A stretch of DNA of 64,000 nucleotides from the NCBI GenBank assembly GCA_949293985.1, contig CASFFN010000003.1, positions 1-64,000 on the forward strand, in the 5' to 3' direction. Below are positions 25,784-32,538 of the stretch, one piece after another (position 1 is the first letter of the stretch; each line of letters opens with the position of its first letter). The translations under genes were made by a program, and so were the position numbers. The notes under the pieces are model-generated. The model was not told the origin of the DNA, did no database searches, and saw nothing but the letters and a program-made list of their open reading frames with translations. This DNA is from an uncultured Eubacteriales bacterium (GTDB lineage Bacteria; Bacillota; Clostridia; Oscillospirales; Oscillospiraceae).

Positions 25784-27053
25784 TCCCCAGGTATACCCGG
25801 AGAAAGTATCCGCCTTTTCCAGGATGCTGCGCCTGGAAGGGCTGCCGGTTGGCCCGAAAGAAACGGAGGATGCCTGCCGGATCCTCCTGGTTATGGGCCT
25901 TACAAACCGGGAGACGGTAAAGACAGCCCTTCGCACCGTTTTTGCCAAGTCCAGGGAGGAACAGGGGATTTTTGATCGGTGTTTTGACAGCTTCTTTCTG
26001 TCCGAGGAGGCCATGCGCCAGCAGGCACAGGCGCAGATGGAGCGGGAGCAGGAGATGGCCCAGGGAAGGGAACAAGCTCAAAGAGACTTGAATCTTAACG
26101 GCCAGCCCATGGAACTGACCGACGGTCAGCGGGAAATTTATGCGGTCATGTCAGAAGAAATGCGCCAGAAACTCCGGGATTTCAAGGATCGGTTTCAGGA
26201 GAGTGCAGCCAGAAATCCGGATTTATACAACAACTTTATCCATTCCGTCTTTACCAAAACCCTTCTGGAGCAGCAGATGAAGATGGAGGACGCCGGAGTG
26301 AACTGTGCCGGGCTGGACCCGGAGCTGGGGCTTATGTACCGGGACATTTCCCAATTTAAGGATACGGAGATTCCCAAAGCCATATCCATCATTGAAAATA
26401 TAGCCCAGCAGATTAATGGGGAACTTTCCGCAAAGAAGAAAAACCGGGGCAGGTCCGGAGCGTTGGATTTTCGCAAGACCATCCGCAAGGGACTGGAAAC
26501 CGGCGGCAGTCTGTACCGTCTGAAATATAAGAAAAAACGGCAAAAGAAAAAGCACCTGGTGATTCTGTGTGATGTTTCCGGCTCTATGGTGCAGTTTTCC
26601 GAATTTGCGCTGCGGTTTATCCAGTCGTTGAATCATGTGGCTGAAAGCTCAAAGGTATACCTGTTTTCGGAAGCCATGGTGGAGGCGGATGCTTTCAGCC
26701 TGCAAAACATGGATTTGTTCCGGAATTTTGTGAAAGAATCCGGCGCTTACGGGCGGGGCACCGATTTAGGCGCAGCCCTGATGGATTTGATTCAGGCCAA
26801 GCCTCCGGCGCTGAACGATTCCACCACCTTGCTGATCTTGTCGGACACCAAAACCGTGGACCAAGCTGGGGCCATTCAGGCTTTGAGGGAGGCCAAGCGG
26901 CTGGCAGGTCGTGTTCTCTGGTTGAATCCCCTGCCGGAGAGCCGATGGCAGTATCTGAAGGGCGCCAGTGCCTTCTCTCAGATTTGCACCATGATTTCCT
27001 GCTCAACCCTGCATGATTTGGCCTCCGCTTGCAGAAGCCTCTCCAATTTTTAA
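25776..27053 (+). CDS. VWA domain protein, CoxE type
   Basis: A 425-residue cytoplasmic protein with a C-terminal von Willebrand A domain whose MIDAS motif is DVSGSM near 266-271; a conserved Thr/Asp follow (GRGTDLG, LSDTKTVD). The N-terminal part is helical with a glutamine/glutamate-rich stretch near 80-110. ATG at 25776 overlaps the end of the ATPase gene and follows GCGGGGA; a GTG 11 codons earlier is less likely. MoxR plus CoxE-like VWA is a known pairing, so the two probably act together on an unidentified client. Confidence 0.88.
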   Translation: MDNPQVYPEKVSAFSRMLRLEGLPVGPKETEDACRILLVMGLTNRETVKTALRTVFAKSREEQGIFDRCFDSFFLSEEAMRQQAQAQMEREQEMAQGREQAQRDLNLNGQPMELTDGQREIYAVMSEEMRQKLRDFKDRFQESAARNPDLYNNFIHSVFTKTLLEQQMKMEDAGVNCAGLDPELGLMYRDISQFKDTEIPKAISIIENIAQQINGELSAKKKNRGRSGALDFRKTIRKGLETGGSLYRLKYKKKRQKKKHLVILCDVSGSMVQFSEFALRFIQSLNHVAESSKVYLFSEAMVEADAFSLQNMDLFRNFVKESGAYGRGTDLGAALMDLIQAKPPALNDSTTLLILSDTKTVDQAGAIQALREAKRLAGRVLWLNPLPESRWQYLKGASAFSQICTMISCSTLHDLASACRSLSNF

Positions 27054-27060
27054 AAGCGAT

Positions 27061-27384
27061 TCAAGTATAAGATAATATCAGCGCCACCACATGATTGTCT
27101 GCCAGAGCCTGAATCTGCTGGGCTATTTTCTTTATCCGTGGTATGCCGTACAGATTGTCTCCGCCTACTTCGCTTCGGCCTTCTAAAATCACGCATTTTC
27201 CGGTGGGCGCACAGCAAAAGCACCCTGGGCACTCTCCGGCGAAGGGAGATGGCAAACGGATTATGCCGACAAAAAAATCGCTCAGCGGTTTGCGGCTTGG
27301 CCCGGTGGGGAGAATAGTCCTTTTTGTGGTTCGCCCCACATTTGCAATGGAAAAGCACGGTTTGTTTTTGTAAAATTCTTTCAT
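27061..27384 (-). CDS. Hypothetical Cys-containing protein, 107 residues
   Basis: The frame starts at ATG 27384 after an AAAGGG site and encodes a short protein with a CPGCFCC cluster in the middle (GECPGCFCCAPTGKCV) and a conserved-looking C-terminus (GRSEVGGDNLYGIPRIKK then an amphipathic helix). The cluster could bind metal. It lies 64 bases downstream of the VWA gene on the same strand and converges with CoxE, with only 7 bases between the stops. A longer frame on the same strand (27050-27427) is Arg-rich and looks like a shadow. I do not recognise the family. Confidence 0.55.
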   Translation of the reverse strand: MKEFYKNKPCFSIANVGRTTKRTILPTGPSRKPLSDFFVGIIRLPSPFAGECPGCFCCAPTGKCVILEGRSEVGGDNLYGIPRIKKIAQQIQALADNHVVALILSYT

Positions 27385-27448
27385 TTGTTTTTCCCTTTAA
27401 GAAAAACCAGCAATCCGCTGGAAGCACGGATTGCTGGCGATGAATGGG

Positions 27449-28834
27449 TTAGGGTATTGTAATTACAGCGTCACAACACTGAAAATCGGTGTCGACATAA
27501 TTGGCAATGACCCGGGCTTTGAAGCTTCTGGGGCTGCAAATTGTGTTCGGCGTGCTGCCGGATACATTCAAGTCCTCCGGAAGTACAAATTTCAGGCACT
27601 TAACCAGCACATCCTGACAGGTTTGGCCGGTGTGGGCCGGGATTGTAAGGGCTTTTGTGCCTCTGGGATACTCGGTACCTTGTTCATCTATTTCAGATAA
27701 ACTCACAGCCATGGCCACTCGTCTGCCAGGACAGATATGCTTTAAGGTGACATTCAGTTGGAGAATCCTTCCCAAAGATTCCAGATTGGCATCTCCCATA
27801 TCGAATACAACTGCGTCATCACAGCCGGATATGGTAATATTTACGGGAACAGGGCAGGGTTCGATGATTACAGTCCCGTTGCAATCTACCGTTACCGAAG
27901 GATTGGGGAATGTTACCATGTTGCCTTCCGCGTCAGAATACATGACAGATTGGTTTACCGGTTTTTCACCGGAGGTCTGCGCGGTATGGTGAACATAAAA
28001 TTCCAACGAGGCGCCTTCGTTTGTGCTGACCCCCAAAGCGGCAATTTTCCATTGAATTGTATGAGAATCTATCAGACTTGCCATTCCCTTGGTGGGGGGC
28101 AGCAGGTTGATGATGGTAAAATCGGGGTTCAGAATTTCGTCAATAACGATATTGGTTGCGCCGGTTTTGGAGATATTGGCAGCCAGATCCCGGAACAAAT
28201 CCTCCAAATCTGTCTCATTCGGGGTGATTGCTACATGGGACGAATCCGGATCGGTGGCCCAATCGTTCAGAACATTCACATCAGTTCCGTCCGAGCCCAC
28301 CAGACCGATACAATAAATGATGATGCCTTGCGCTCTGGCCGCCGCAGCCACAGGTTCCGGGGGGAATCCGGCGGTGGTTTTTCCGTCTGTGAACATCACC
28401 ATTACCTTTGCATTTCCGGACATGGGATCGAACAACTGTGTTGCTTTGGTAAAGGCATCTGCATGATTGGTGGAGCCGCTGGCATTCAAATTGTCAATGG
28501 CGGTTTTCAAATCCGCAACAGAGGTGATAAGCTGTGTGTCGGTGGTGGCTGTGTTGGAAAAGCTGACAACGCCCATCCGACTGCCGGAGCCGATATTTCC
28601 GTCCGGGGTATTGTCGGTTGCTTCCTCGATGATATCCACAAAAGCCTTTGCGCCGGCTTTCATATTTGCAAGGGGAGTACCGCCCATGCTGCCGGAGCGG
28701 TCCAGGACTAAGACAATATCGGTGGGATTGGAAGAAATATCCGGCGCAGCGGAAAGTGCCAGCGTGACCTTCAGCGTGCCGTTGCAGTCAATCTGTGTGG
28801 CATCAATTTGTTTGTTGGAACTGGTAACACCCAT
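27449..28834 (-). CDS. VWA domain protein without signal peptide
   Basis: A 461-residue protein. A VWA domain occupies about residues 38-225, with an intact MIDAS (DRSGSM at 45-50), a GSTNHADA Thr region and MFTDGKTT. The second half is beta-rich, with repeated VDCNGT-like openings (residues 16-20 and again near 310-315) and Cys-containing segments, resembling adhesin- or coat-like modules. There is no signal peptide, membrane helix or sorting signal. ATG follows AGGAGGACGCAC. Upstream are three inverted repeats including a near-consensus LexA-type box. Function unknown. Confidence 0.8.
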   Translation of the reverse strand: MGVTSSNKQIDATQIDCNGTLKVTLALSAAPDISSNPTDIVLVLDRSGSMGGTPLANMKAGAKAFVDIIEEATDNTPDGNIGSGSRMGVVSFSNTATTDTQLITSVADLKTAIDNLNASGSTNHADAFTKATQLFDPMSGNAKVMVMFTDGKTTAGFPPEPVAAAARAQGIIIYCIGLVGSDGTDVNVLNDWATDPDSSHVAITPNETDLEDLFRDLAANISKTGATNIVIDEILNPDFTIINLLPPTKGMASLIDSHTIQWKIAALGVSTNEGASLEFYVHHTAQTSGEKPVNQSVMYSDAEGNMVTFPNPSVTVDCNGTVIIEPCPVPVNITISGCDDAVVFDMGDANLESLGRILQLNVTLKHICPGRRVAMAVSLSEIDEQGTEYPRGTKALTIPAHTGQTCQDVLVKCLKFVLPEDLNVSGSTPNTICSPRSFKARVIANYVDTDFQCCDAVITIP

Positions 28835-28863
28835 TGTGCGTCCTCCTGATTATGATTTTCTAT

Positions 28864-28916
28864 GGGAACGGATGTTCCCTGGATTATCATATGATATGTG
28901 TGTCAGGAGTGACACA
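28864..28916. promoter_or_regulatory. Three consecutive inverted repeats upstream of the VWA gene
   Basis: GGGAAC-N4-GTTCCC (28864-28879), a perfect 12-base palindrome TATCATATGATA (28885-28896) and TGTGTCA-N4-TGACACA (28899-28916) lie side by side. The first matches the Gram-positive LexA consensus CGAACRNRYGTTYC at 13 of 14 positions. They sit 30-82 bases upstream of the VWA start codon and just before the decayed HTH gene. Confidence 0.65.
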
Positions 28917-29165
28917 GATGCTGAGAAAATTGGCGTCTCCCGCCAGATAGTGGCAAAATGGGAAGCAGGGGAGACGATTCCGGATATTCTGAATTGTGAT
29001 GCGATGGCACGACTGTATGATGTAGAGCTGAAGGATTTGATTCACCATGATGCGAAAGGTACAGGCTTAGTGGTCAAGCCAAAGGGGAAGGCATTCCTGG
29101 GAGGCTTCTCTTTTATTGGGTATTTGACACCATGGAAACAAACAGTTGCACAAGGCCCGGGCTGA
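28896..29165 (+). pseudogene. Remnant of an XRE-type HTH regulator
   Basis: The frame reads EKIGVSRQIVAKWEAGETIP followed by DILNCDAMARLYDVELKDLIHHD, a clear part of a helix-turn-helix regulator (recognition helix plus dimerisation region). The N-terminal start and first helices are missing; upstream sequence in the frame is unrelated. The sequence after KGKAFLGG no longer resembles the family and runs into the terminator at 29152. No start codon or ribosome site is placed properly, so this is a decayed gene. Confidence 0.7.
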
Positions 29166-29183
29166 TTACGAAGCCCGGGCCTT
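29152..29183. terminator. Bidirectional terminator
   Basis: A perfect 12-base-pair GC-rich stem (29152-29163 with 29172-29183). It lies at the end of the HTH remnant and just past the stop of the minus-strand small membrane gene. Confidence 0.75.
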
Positions 29184-29188
29184 TGCCA

Positions 29189-29335
29189 TTATACGATAAC
29201 AAATCCAATCACAAACAACAGTATTTCCCCAACTGCCAAGGGGATGTAGATACGATCCGGAATCCGTTTCCAAAATCGGTTAATCAGCGTGGTGGCAAGA
29301 AAAAGGAAAATACCGAGGTAAGTATAGAAATTCAT
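29189..29335 (-). CDS. Small membrane protein, 48 residues
   Basis: The gene starts with ATG at 29335, overlapping the TGA of the XRE regulator by four bases, after an AAAGGAAA site. The product is almost all hydrophobic: one segment near 3-18 (FYTYLGIFLFLATTLI), a short basic linker (NRFWKRIPDR) and a second segment (IPLAVGEILLFVIGFVIV) up to the C-terminus. It is thus a two-helix hairpin peptide. Coupling to the regulator suggests joint function, for example as partner of the regulator's own membrane segments. No family recognised. Confidence 0.7.
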   Translation of the reverse strand: MNFYTYLGIFLFLATTLINRFWKRIPDRIYIPLAVGEILLFVIGFVIV

Positions 29336-29847
29336 TGTTTTTCCTTTCTTTGCAGTATACGCTGTTTGAAAGCGCTGATTTTGCTCCCATACAGCCCTGT
29401 GATAATCAGTCCCACCAGAAGCATTCCTGTGGCAGCACCCTCAGAAAATTCAGAAACAGCCTTCAAAGGGGCAATTTCTGCCAGACCGGTGTGACCGATG
29501 AGCTGGGATATCAGCCACAGGCTTGCACTGATTACAAAAATCAGCCGAACCGTTTTGTTGTATCGCTCCGTCTGTGCATTCGTATATTCTGCGGTTTTGA
29601 TTGCGGTTTCTTCCACATCTTTGTTCATATCCGTGCTTTTCCTTTCTCCATTGAGTATTTCCCGCAGGTCCACTTCATAAAAGTCGGCAATCTCCAGCAG
29701 GATATCCAAATCCGGCAGATGATTTCCATTTTCCCAGCGAGATACTGTTCGGTTGGACACATGGACAATTTCAGAAAATTGCTCCTGTGTCAGTCCTTTT
29801 TCCTTTCGGAGCCCTTTCAAAAAGGCTCCTATTTTCGCTTGATCCAT
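29332..29847 (-). CDS. XRE-family regulator with C-terminal membrane segments
   Basis: A 171-residue protein. Residues 8-65 form a Cro/CI-type helix-turn-helix (LRKEKGLTQEQFSEIVHVSN, then RTVSRWENGNHLPDLD). After a polar linker there are two membrane segments near 101-117 and 138-154, so this is a membrane-anchored regulator. ATG at 29847 is chosen because of AAAGGAGG just upstream; the open frame begins 30 codons earlier without a site. It is coupled to a 48-residue membrane peptide. Regulated genes and signal are unknown. Confidence 0.85.
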   Translation of the reverse strand: MDQAKIGAFLKGLRKEKGLTQEQFSEIVHVSNRTVSRWENGNHLPDLDILLEIADFYEVDLREILNGERKSTDMNKDVEETAIKTAEYTNAQTERYNKTVRLIFVISASLWLISQLIGHTGLAEIAPLKAVSEFSEGAATGMLLVGLIITGLYGSKISAFKQRILQRKEKQ

Positions 29848-30033
29848 ATGGGTCCTCCTTTCGTGGAAAAGCATAGCATAACGCATCCAAAATGAACAGG
29901 ACACAAGGGGAGAAATGCCCTCTTTATAACCTGCCAAGCCATGACTGCCTGGCTAAGCAACATGATTACTCTTACAAATAATGAAAGGACCGTGGTTCCG
30001 ATACCTGCGGCATCAAAAACACGGTCCTGATTG

Positions 30034-30381
30034 TGGTGGAGCCGAGGGGAATCGAACCCCTGTCCGAAAGCAACTTGGAAGGAACTTCTCCGGGTGCAGT
30101 TTGTTATTTACATTCCCTCATCCCGGCGGGAACAAACACCCTACGGAATTTGGTAGCTTCATAATGCATGGTATGCGCAAAGCTTTGCATACGCACGGTC
30201 TCCACTCAAATCACACCCGAGCCCGGCTCGTGGACCTTCCGGGGCGGATGGGCGCCTAATTAGGCAGCCGCTGCAACGTAATTGTTGTCAGTTAAATTTA
30301 AAAAGTACCCGTTTTATCGTGGTCAGGCGCCACGACCCGCTATTCCAGCCTCACTACCCCCGTCGAAACCAGTACGGCCCC
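30034..30381 (-). ncRNA. ssrA: Transfer-messenger RNA (tmRNA)
   Basis: The RNA rescues stalled ribosomes. Its 5' end GGGGCCG at 30381 pairs with CGGCTCC before an encoded CCA at 30034, forming the tRNA-like acceptor stem with a G-U pair; the 5' GGTTTCGACGGGG and 3' GGTTCGATTCCCC T-arm are classical. The tag frame on the minus strand ends in a TAA at 30260-30262 and encodes about TDNNYVAAAA (30263-30292), the first residue being uncertain. It lies downstream of smpB and ppiB on the same strand. Confidence 0.96.
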
Positions 30382-30404
30382 ATATCAAGGTATGAAGTTG
30401 GAAA

Positions 30405-30431
30405 CCCTGGGGCGCATTTTGCACCCCGGGG
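30405..30431 (-). terminator. Hairpin between ppiB and ssrA
   Basis: An 11-base stem with one bulge (30405-30415 with 30421-30431) directly after the ppiB stop. The downstream T-run on the minus strand is short, so it may be leaky or act as an RNA-processing site before ssrA. Confidence 0.55.
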
Positions 30432-30440
30432 ATTTTCTTT

Positions 30441-30977
30441 TTAGAAACGACCGTAGGGATCCGGGAGCTTGTTGGGCTCCGGGTAAGTCTCTCCGTGGGT
30501 ATCCACAGTGATGGAACGGATTTTCTGTTCTGCCACAGGCCGATCATTGGGGCCGGTCTTGGAGGAGGCGATGGCATCCACCACATCCATGCCAGAGGTA
30601 ACCTTGCCGAAGGCAGCGTACTGACCGTCCAGGTGCTTGGCGTCCTGGTGCATAATGAAGAACTGGGAGCCAGCGCTGTTGGGGCTGGAGGAACGGGCCA
30701 TGCTCAGAACCCCCCGCTTGTGCCGCAGGTCATTCTTGAACCCGTTGAAGAAAAATTCGCCCTTAATGCAGTAGCCGGGGCCGCCCGTACCGGTTCCGTC
30801 GGGGCAGCCGCCCTGAATCATAAAGCCGGGGATGACACGGTGGAAAATCAGACCGTCATAAAAATTATGGTTGGCCAAATCGATGAAATTGTACACGCTC
30901 TGGGGAGCAATTTCCGGATACAGCTCGCCGGAAATCACACGACCGTCTTCCATGGTGATTTCAAAAGTGGGATTCAT
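30441..30977 (-). CDS. Peptidyl-prolyl cis-trans isomerase, cyclophilin type
   Basis: A 178-residue cytoplasmic cyclophilin that speeds proline isomerisation in protein folding. Core motifs FHRVIPGFMIQGG, GEFFFNG, MARSSSPNSAGSQFFI and FGKVTSGMDVVD are intact. No signal peptide. GAAGGAGAG precedes the ATG, and the gene begins one base after the smpB stop, so smpB and ppiB are one transcript with ssrA next. Confidence 0.95.
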   Translation of the reverse strand: MNPTFEITMEDGRVISGELYPEIAPQSVYNFIDLANHNFYDGLIFHRVIPGFMIQGGCPDGTGTGGPGYCIKGEFFFNGFKNDLRHKRGVLSMARSSSPNSAGSQFFIMHQDAKHLDGQYAAFGKVTSGMDVVDAIASSKTGPNDRPVAEQKIRSITVDTHGETYPEPNKLPDPYGRF

Positions 30978-30978
30978 G

Positions 30979-31449
30979 TCAATATCTCTCCTTCATGGCC
31001 CGGTCCATCTGACGCTTGGCGTCCCGTTCGGCCGCAGCCTGTCGTTTGTCGTATAGCTTCTTGCCTTTGCAAAGACCTACCTTTACCTTTACCAGGCTGC
31101 CCTTCAGGTAGACGGACAGAGGGATCAGGGAATAGCCGTCCTGCTTTACCTTGCCGAACAGCCGCATAATCTCCCGCTTGTGCATCAGCAGCCTGCGGGG
31201 TCTGCGGGGGTCCCGGTTAAAGATATTGCCGTGGTCATAAGGGGAGATGTGCATCTGGTTCAGAATCAGCTGACCATCTTTGATACCGCACCAGGCGTCT
31301 TTCAGGTTCAGGGTGCCCTGGCGGATGGATTTTACTTCCGTTCCACACAGCTCGATGCCGGCTTCCATCTCCTCCTCCACAAAGTACTCGTGGTAGGCCT
31401 CCCGGTTCCGGGCGACGATTTTTACATTCTGCTTTTCCAGATTGCTCAC
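30979..31449 (-). CDS. smpB: SsrA-binding protein
   Basis: A 156-residue SmpB, the partner that carries tmRNA to stalled ribosomes. The beta-barrel core ([22 protein letters not shown], then HISPYDHGN) and the basic C-terminal tail ([21 protein letters not shown] region) are present. The annotated GTG at 31449 lies inside the GGAGG site and cannot use it; a CTG at 31440, eight bases downstream of GGAGG, is better spaced and would give a protein three residues shorter. The gene lies on the same strand as ssrA and close to it. Confidence 0.95.
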   Translation of the reverse strand: MSNLEKQNVKIVARNREAYHEYFVEEEMEAGIELCGTEVKSIRQGTLNLKDAWCGIKDGQLILNQMHISPYDHGNIFNRDPRRPRRLLMHKREIMRLFGKVKQDGYSLIPLSVYLKGSLVKVKVGLCKGKKLYDKRQAAAERDAKRQMDRAMKERY

Positions 31450-31470
31450 CTCCTTGTCTATGCTACGGAT

Positions 31471-31481
31471 ATTATATCATC
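31471..31481 (-). promoter_or_regulatory. Extended -10 promoter of smpB
   Basis: On the minus strand TGA-TATAAT is present at 31479-31471. The only TTGACA nearby is seven bases from it, which is too close to act as its -35; the site at the correct spacing (TTTTTA) is weak, so the extended -10 must carry recognition. Confidence 0.5.
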
Positions 31482-31490
31482 GTTGTCAAG

Positions 31491-32150
31491 TTATAAAAAG
31501 AGAAATTTCTCCAAATCTTCCGGGGAAGAAAAGGAATATTTGCAGAGTCTGGTCATTTCCTGGGAGATTTCCGGGAAATCTCTTCGACTCCATCCCGCAA
31601 AAGCGATGTCCACCCCGGCTTTCGTTGCCATTTCCCAGGCCGGTTTCATATCATCCACCACCAGCAGCTCTTTGGGGGAGAGGTGATACTTCACCATTAT
31701 CTGCTCCAGAGGATAGGTGCTGGGCTTCCGCAGCTCCTCCGGCAAATCCCAGCCAAAAATGTCGTCCGGTATCATGCCAAAGTGGGTTTCGTAATCCCGG
31801 GTGATGTTTTCGTTGCAGGAATGGGAAACCACACATATCAGTCCCCCGAGTTCTTTTTGGCGCCGAATTACCTTTTCCATTCCGGAGTAGGGCAGGGGGA
31901 TATGGGTGCGGATGTATTCCTTCCACATCAGATACTCTTCTGCCAGGTCCTCCTGGGTAAACGCAAACCATTGGCGGCACATTTCGGCAAAGCCCAGATG
32001 GAAGCAGCCTTCCGTATATTGCTCCAGGTTAATGCTGGCGCCGGGACGGACTTTTTGGAGAAACTGGCAGAAAAAGGGATAGTTTGTGGTGGCTTCACTT
32101 TGAACCACGGTGTCATCGTGATCCAAAACCAGACATGGATATTTCAGCAT
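31491..32150 (-). CDS. HAD family hydrolase
   Basis: A 219-residue HAD-superfamily hydrolase. Motif I is DHDDTVV near 10-16, motif II is VVSHS, and motif IV is VVDDMKPAWEMA near 170; a cap domain lies between motifs I and II. It is probably a cytoplasmic phosphatase for a small metabolite. ATG at 32150 has AAGGAGGAG upstream. It is divergent from the SOS-type promoter of the polymerase operon. Substrate unknown. Confidence 0.85.
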   Translation of the reverse strand: MLKYPCLVLDHDDTVVQSEATTNYPFFCQFLQKVRPGASINLEQYTEGCFHLGFAEMCRQWFAFTQEDLAEEYLMWKEYIRTHIPLPYSGMEKVIRRQKELGGLICVVSHSCNENITRDYETHFGMIPDDIFGWDLPEELRKPSTYPLEQIMVKYHLSPKELLVVDDMKPAWEMATKAGVDIAFAGWSRRDFPEISQEMTRLCKYSFSSPEDLEKFLFL

Positions 32151-32193
32151 GGACTCTCCTCCTTTTGTCCCATTTTACCAGAAATTTCCTTTA

Positions 32194-32236
32194 ATGACAA
32201 TAGAAAATATCCTTGCTATAATCGAACAAATGTGCT
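32194..32236 (+). promoter_or_regulatory. Promoter with LexA-type operator for the Y-family polymerase operon
   Basis: ATGACA (32194-32199), 17-base spacer and perfect TATAAT (32217-32222), followed at once by CGAACAAATGTGCT (32223-32236). This last site matches the Gram-positive LexA consensus CGAACRNRYGTTYC at 11 of 14 positions and would cover the transcription start, so SOS control is likely. Confidence 0.7.
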
Positions 32237-32264
32237 AATATATACACATAGGGAAGGAGGGCGG

Positions 32265-32537
32265 ATGATGGAACAAAAAATATATCCGGTTGATGTGATA
32301 TCCGTCTGTGCAGCCGATGGCAGCATCCGTCCGCTGCGGTTTCGAATGGAGAACGGAAACGACGGCTTTATCCGGGTGGATATTTCCCGGGTAATCAACT
32401 GCCGCCAGATACAGTATGTGGGGATTGAGGCCTATGTGTTTTTGTGCGAGGCTTGGATGGAGGAAAAGAGACAGCTTTTGGAGCTGCGGTATACCATACG
32501 CAGCCACACCTGGTGTCTGCTCAGAGTGGTGAACTGA
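32265..32537 (+). CDS. Small protein paired with Y-family polymerase, 90 residues
   Basis: A 90-residue soluble protein with beta-strand-rich pattern (YPVDVISVCAADGSIRPLRF then VDISRVINCRQIQYVG) and a conserved-looking C-terminus ending in RSHTWCLLRVVN. ATG at 32265 follows GGGAAGGAGG; a second ATG follows at once. The polymerase gene starts one base after its stop, and both sit behind a LexA-type operator, so it is probably a damage-induced accessory to the polymerase. It has no UmuD protease motif. Function is inferred from position only. Confidence 0.75.
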   Translation: MMEQKIYPVDVISVCAADGSIRPLRFRMENGNDGFIRVDISRVINCRQIQYVGIEAYVFLCEAWMEEKRQLLELRYTIRSHTWCLLRVVN

Positions 32538-32538
32538 A

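Noticed and set aside
27050..27427. 125-codon Arg-rich minus-strand frame
   Set aside because: It overlaps a better frame with a ribosome site (27061-27384) and looks like out-of-frame translation.
31471..31490. TTGACA with TATAAT upstream of smpB as a standard promoter
   Set aside because: Only seven bases separate the two hexamers; kept only as an extended -10 site.
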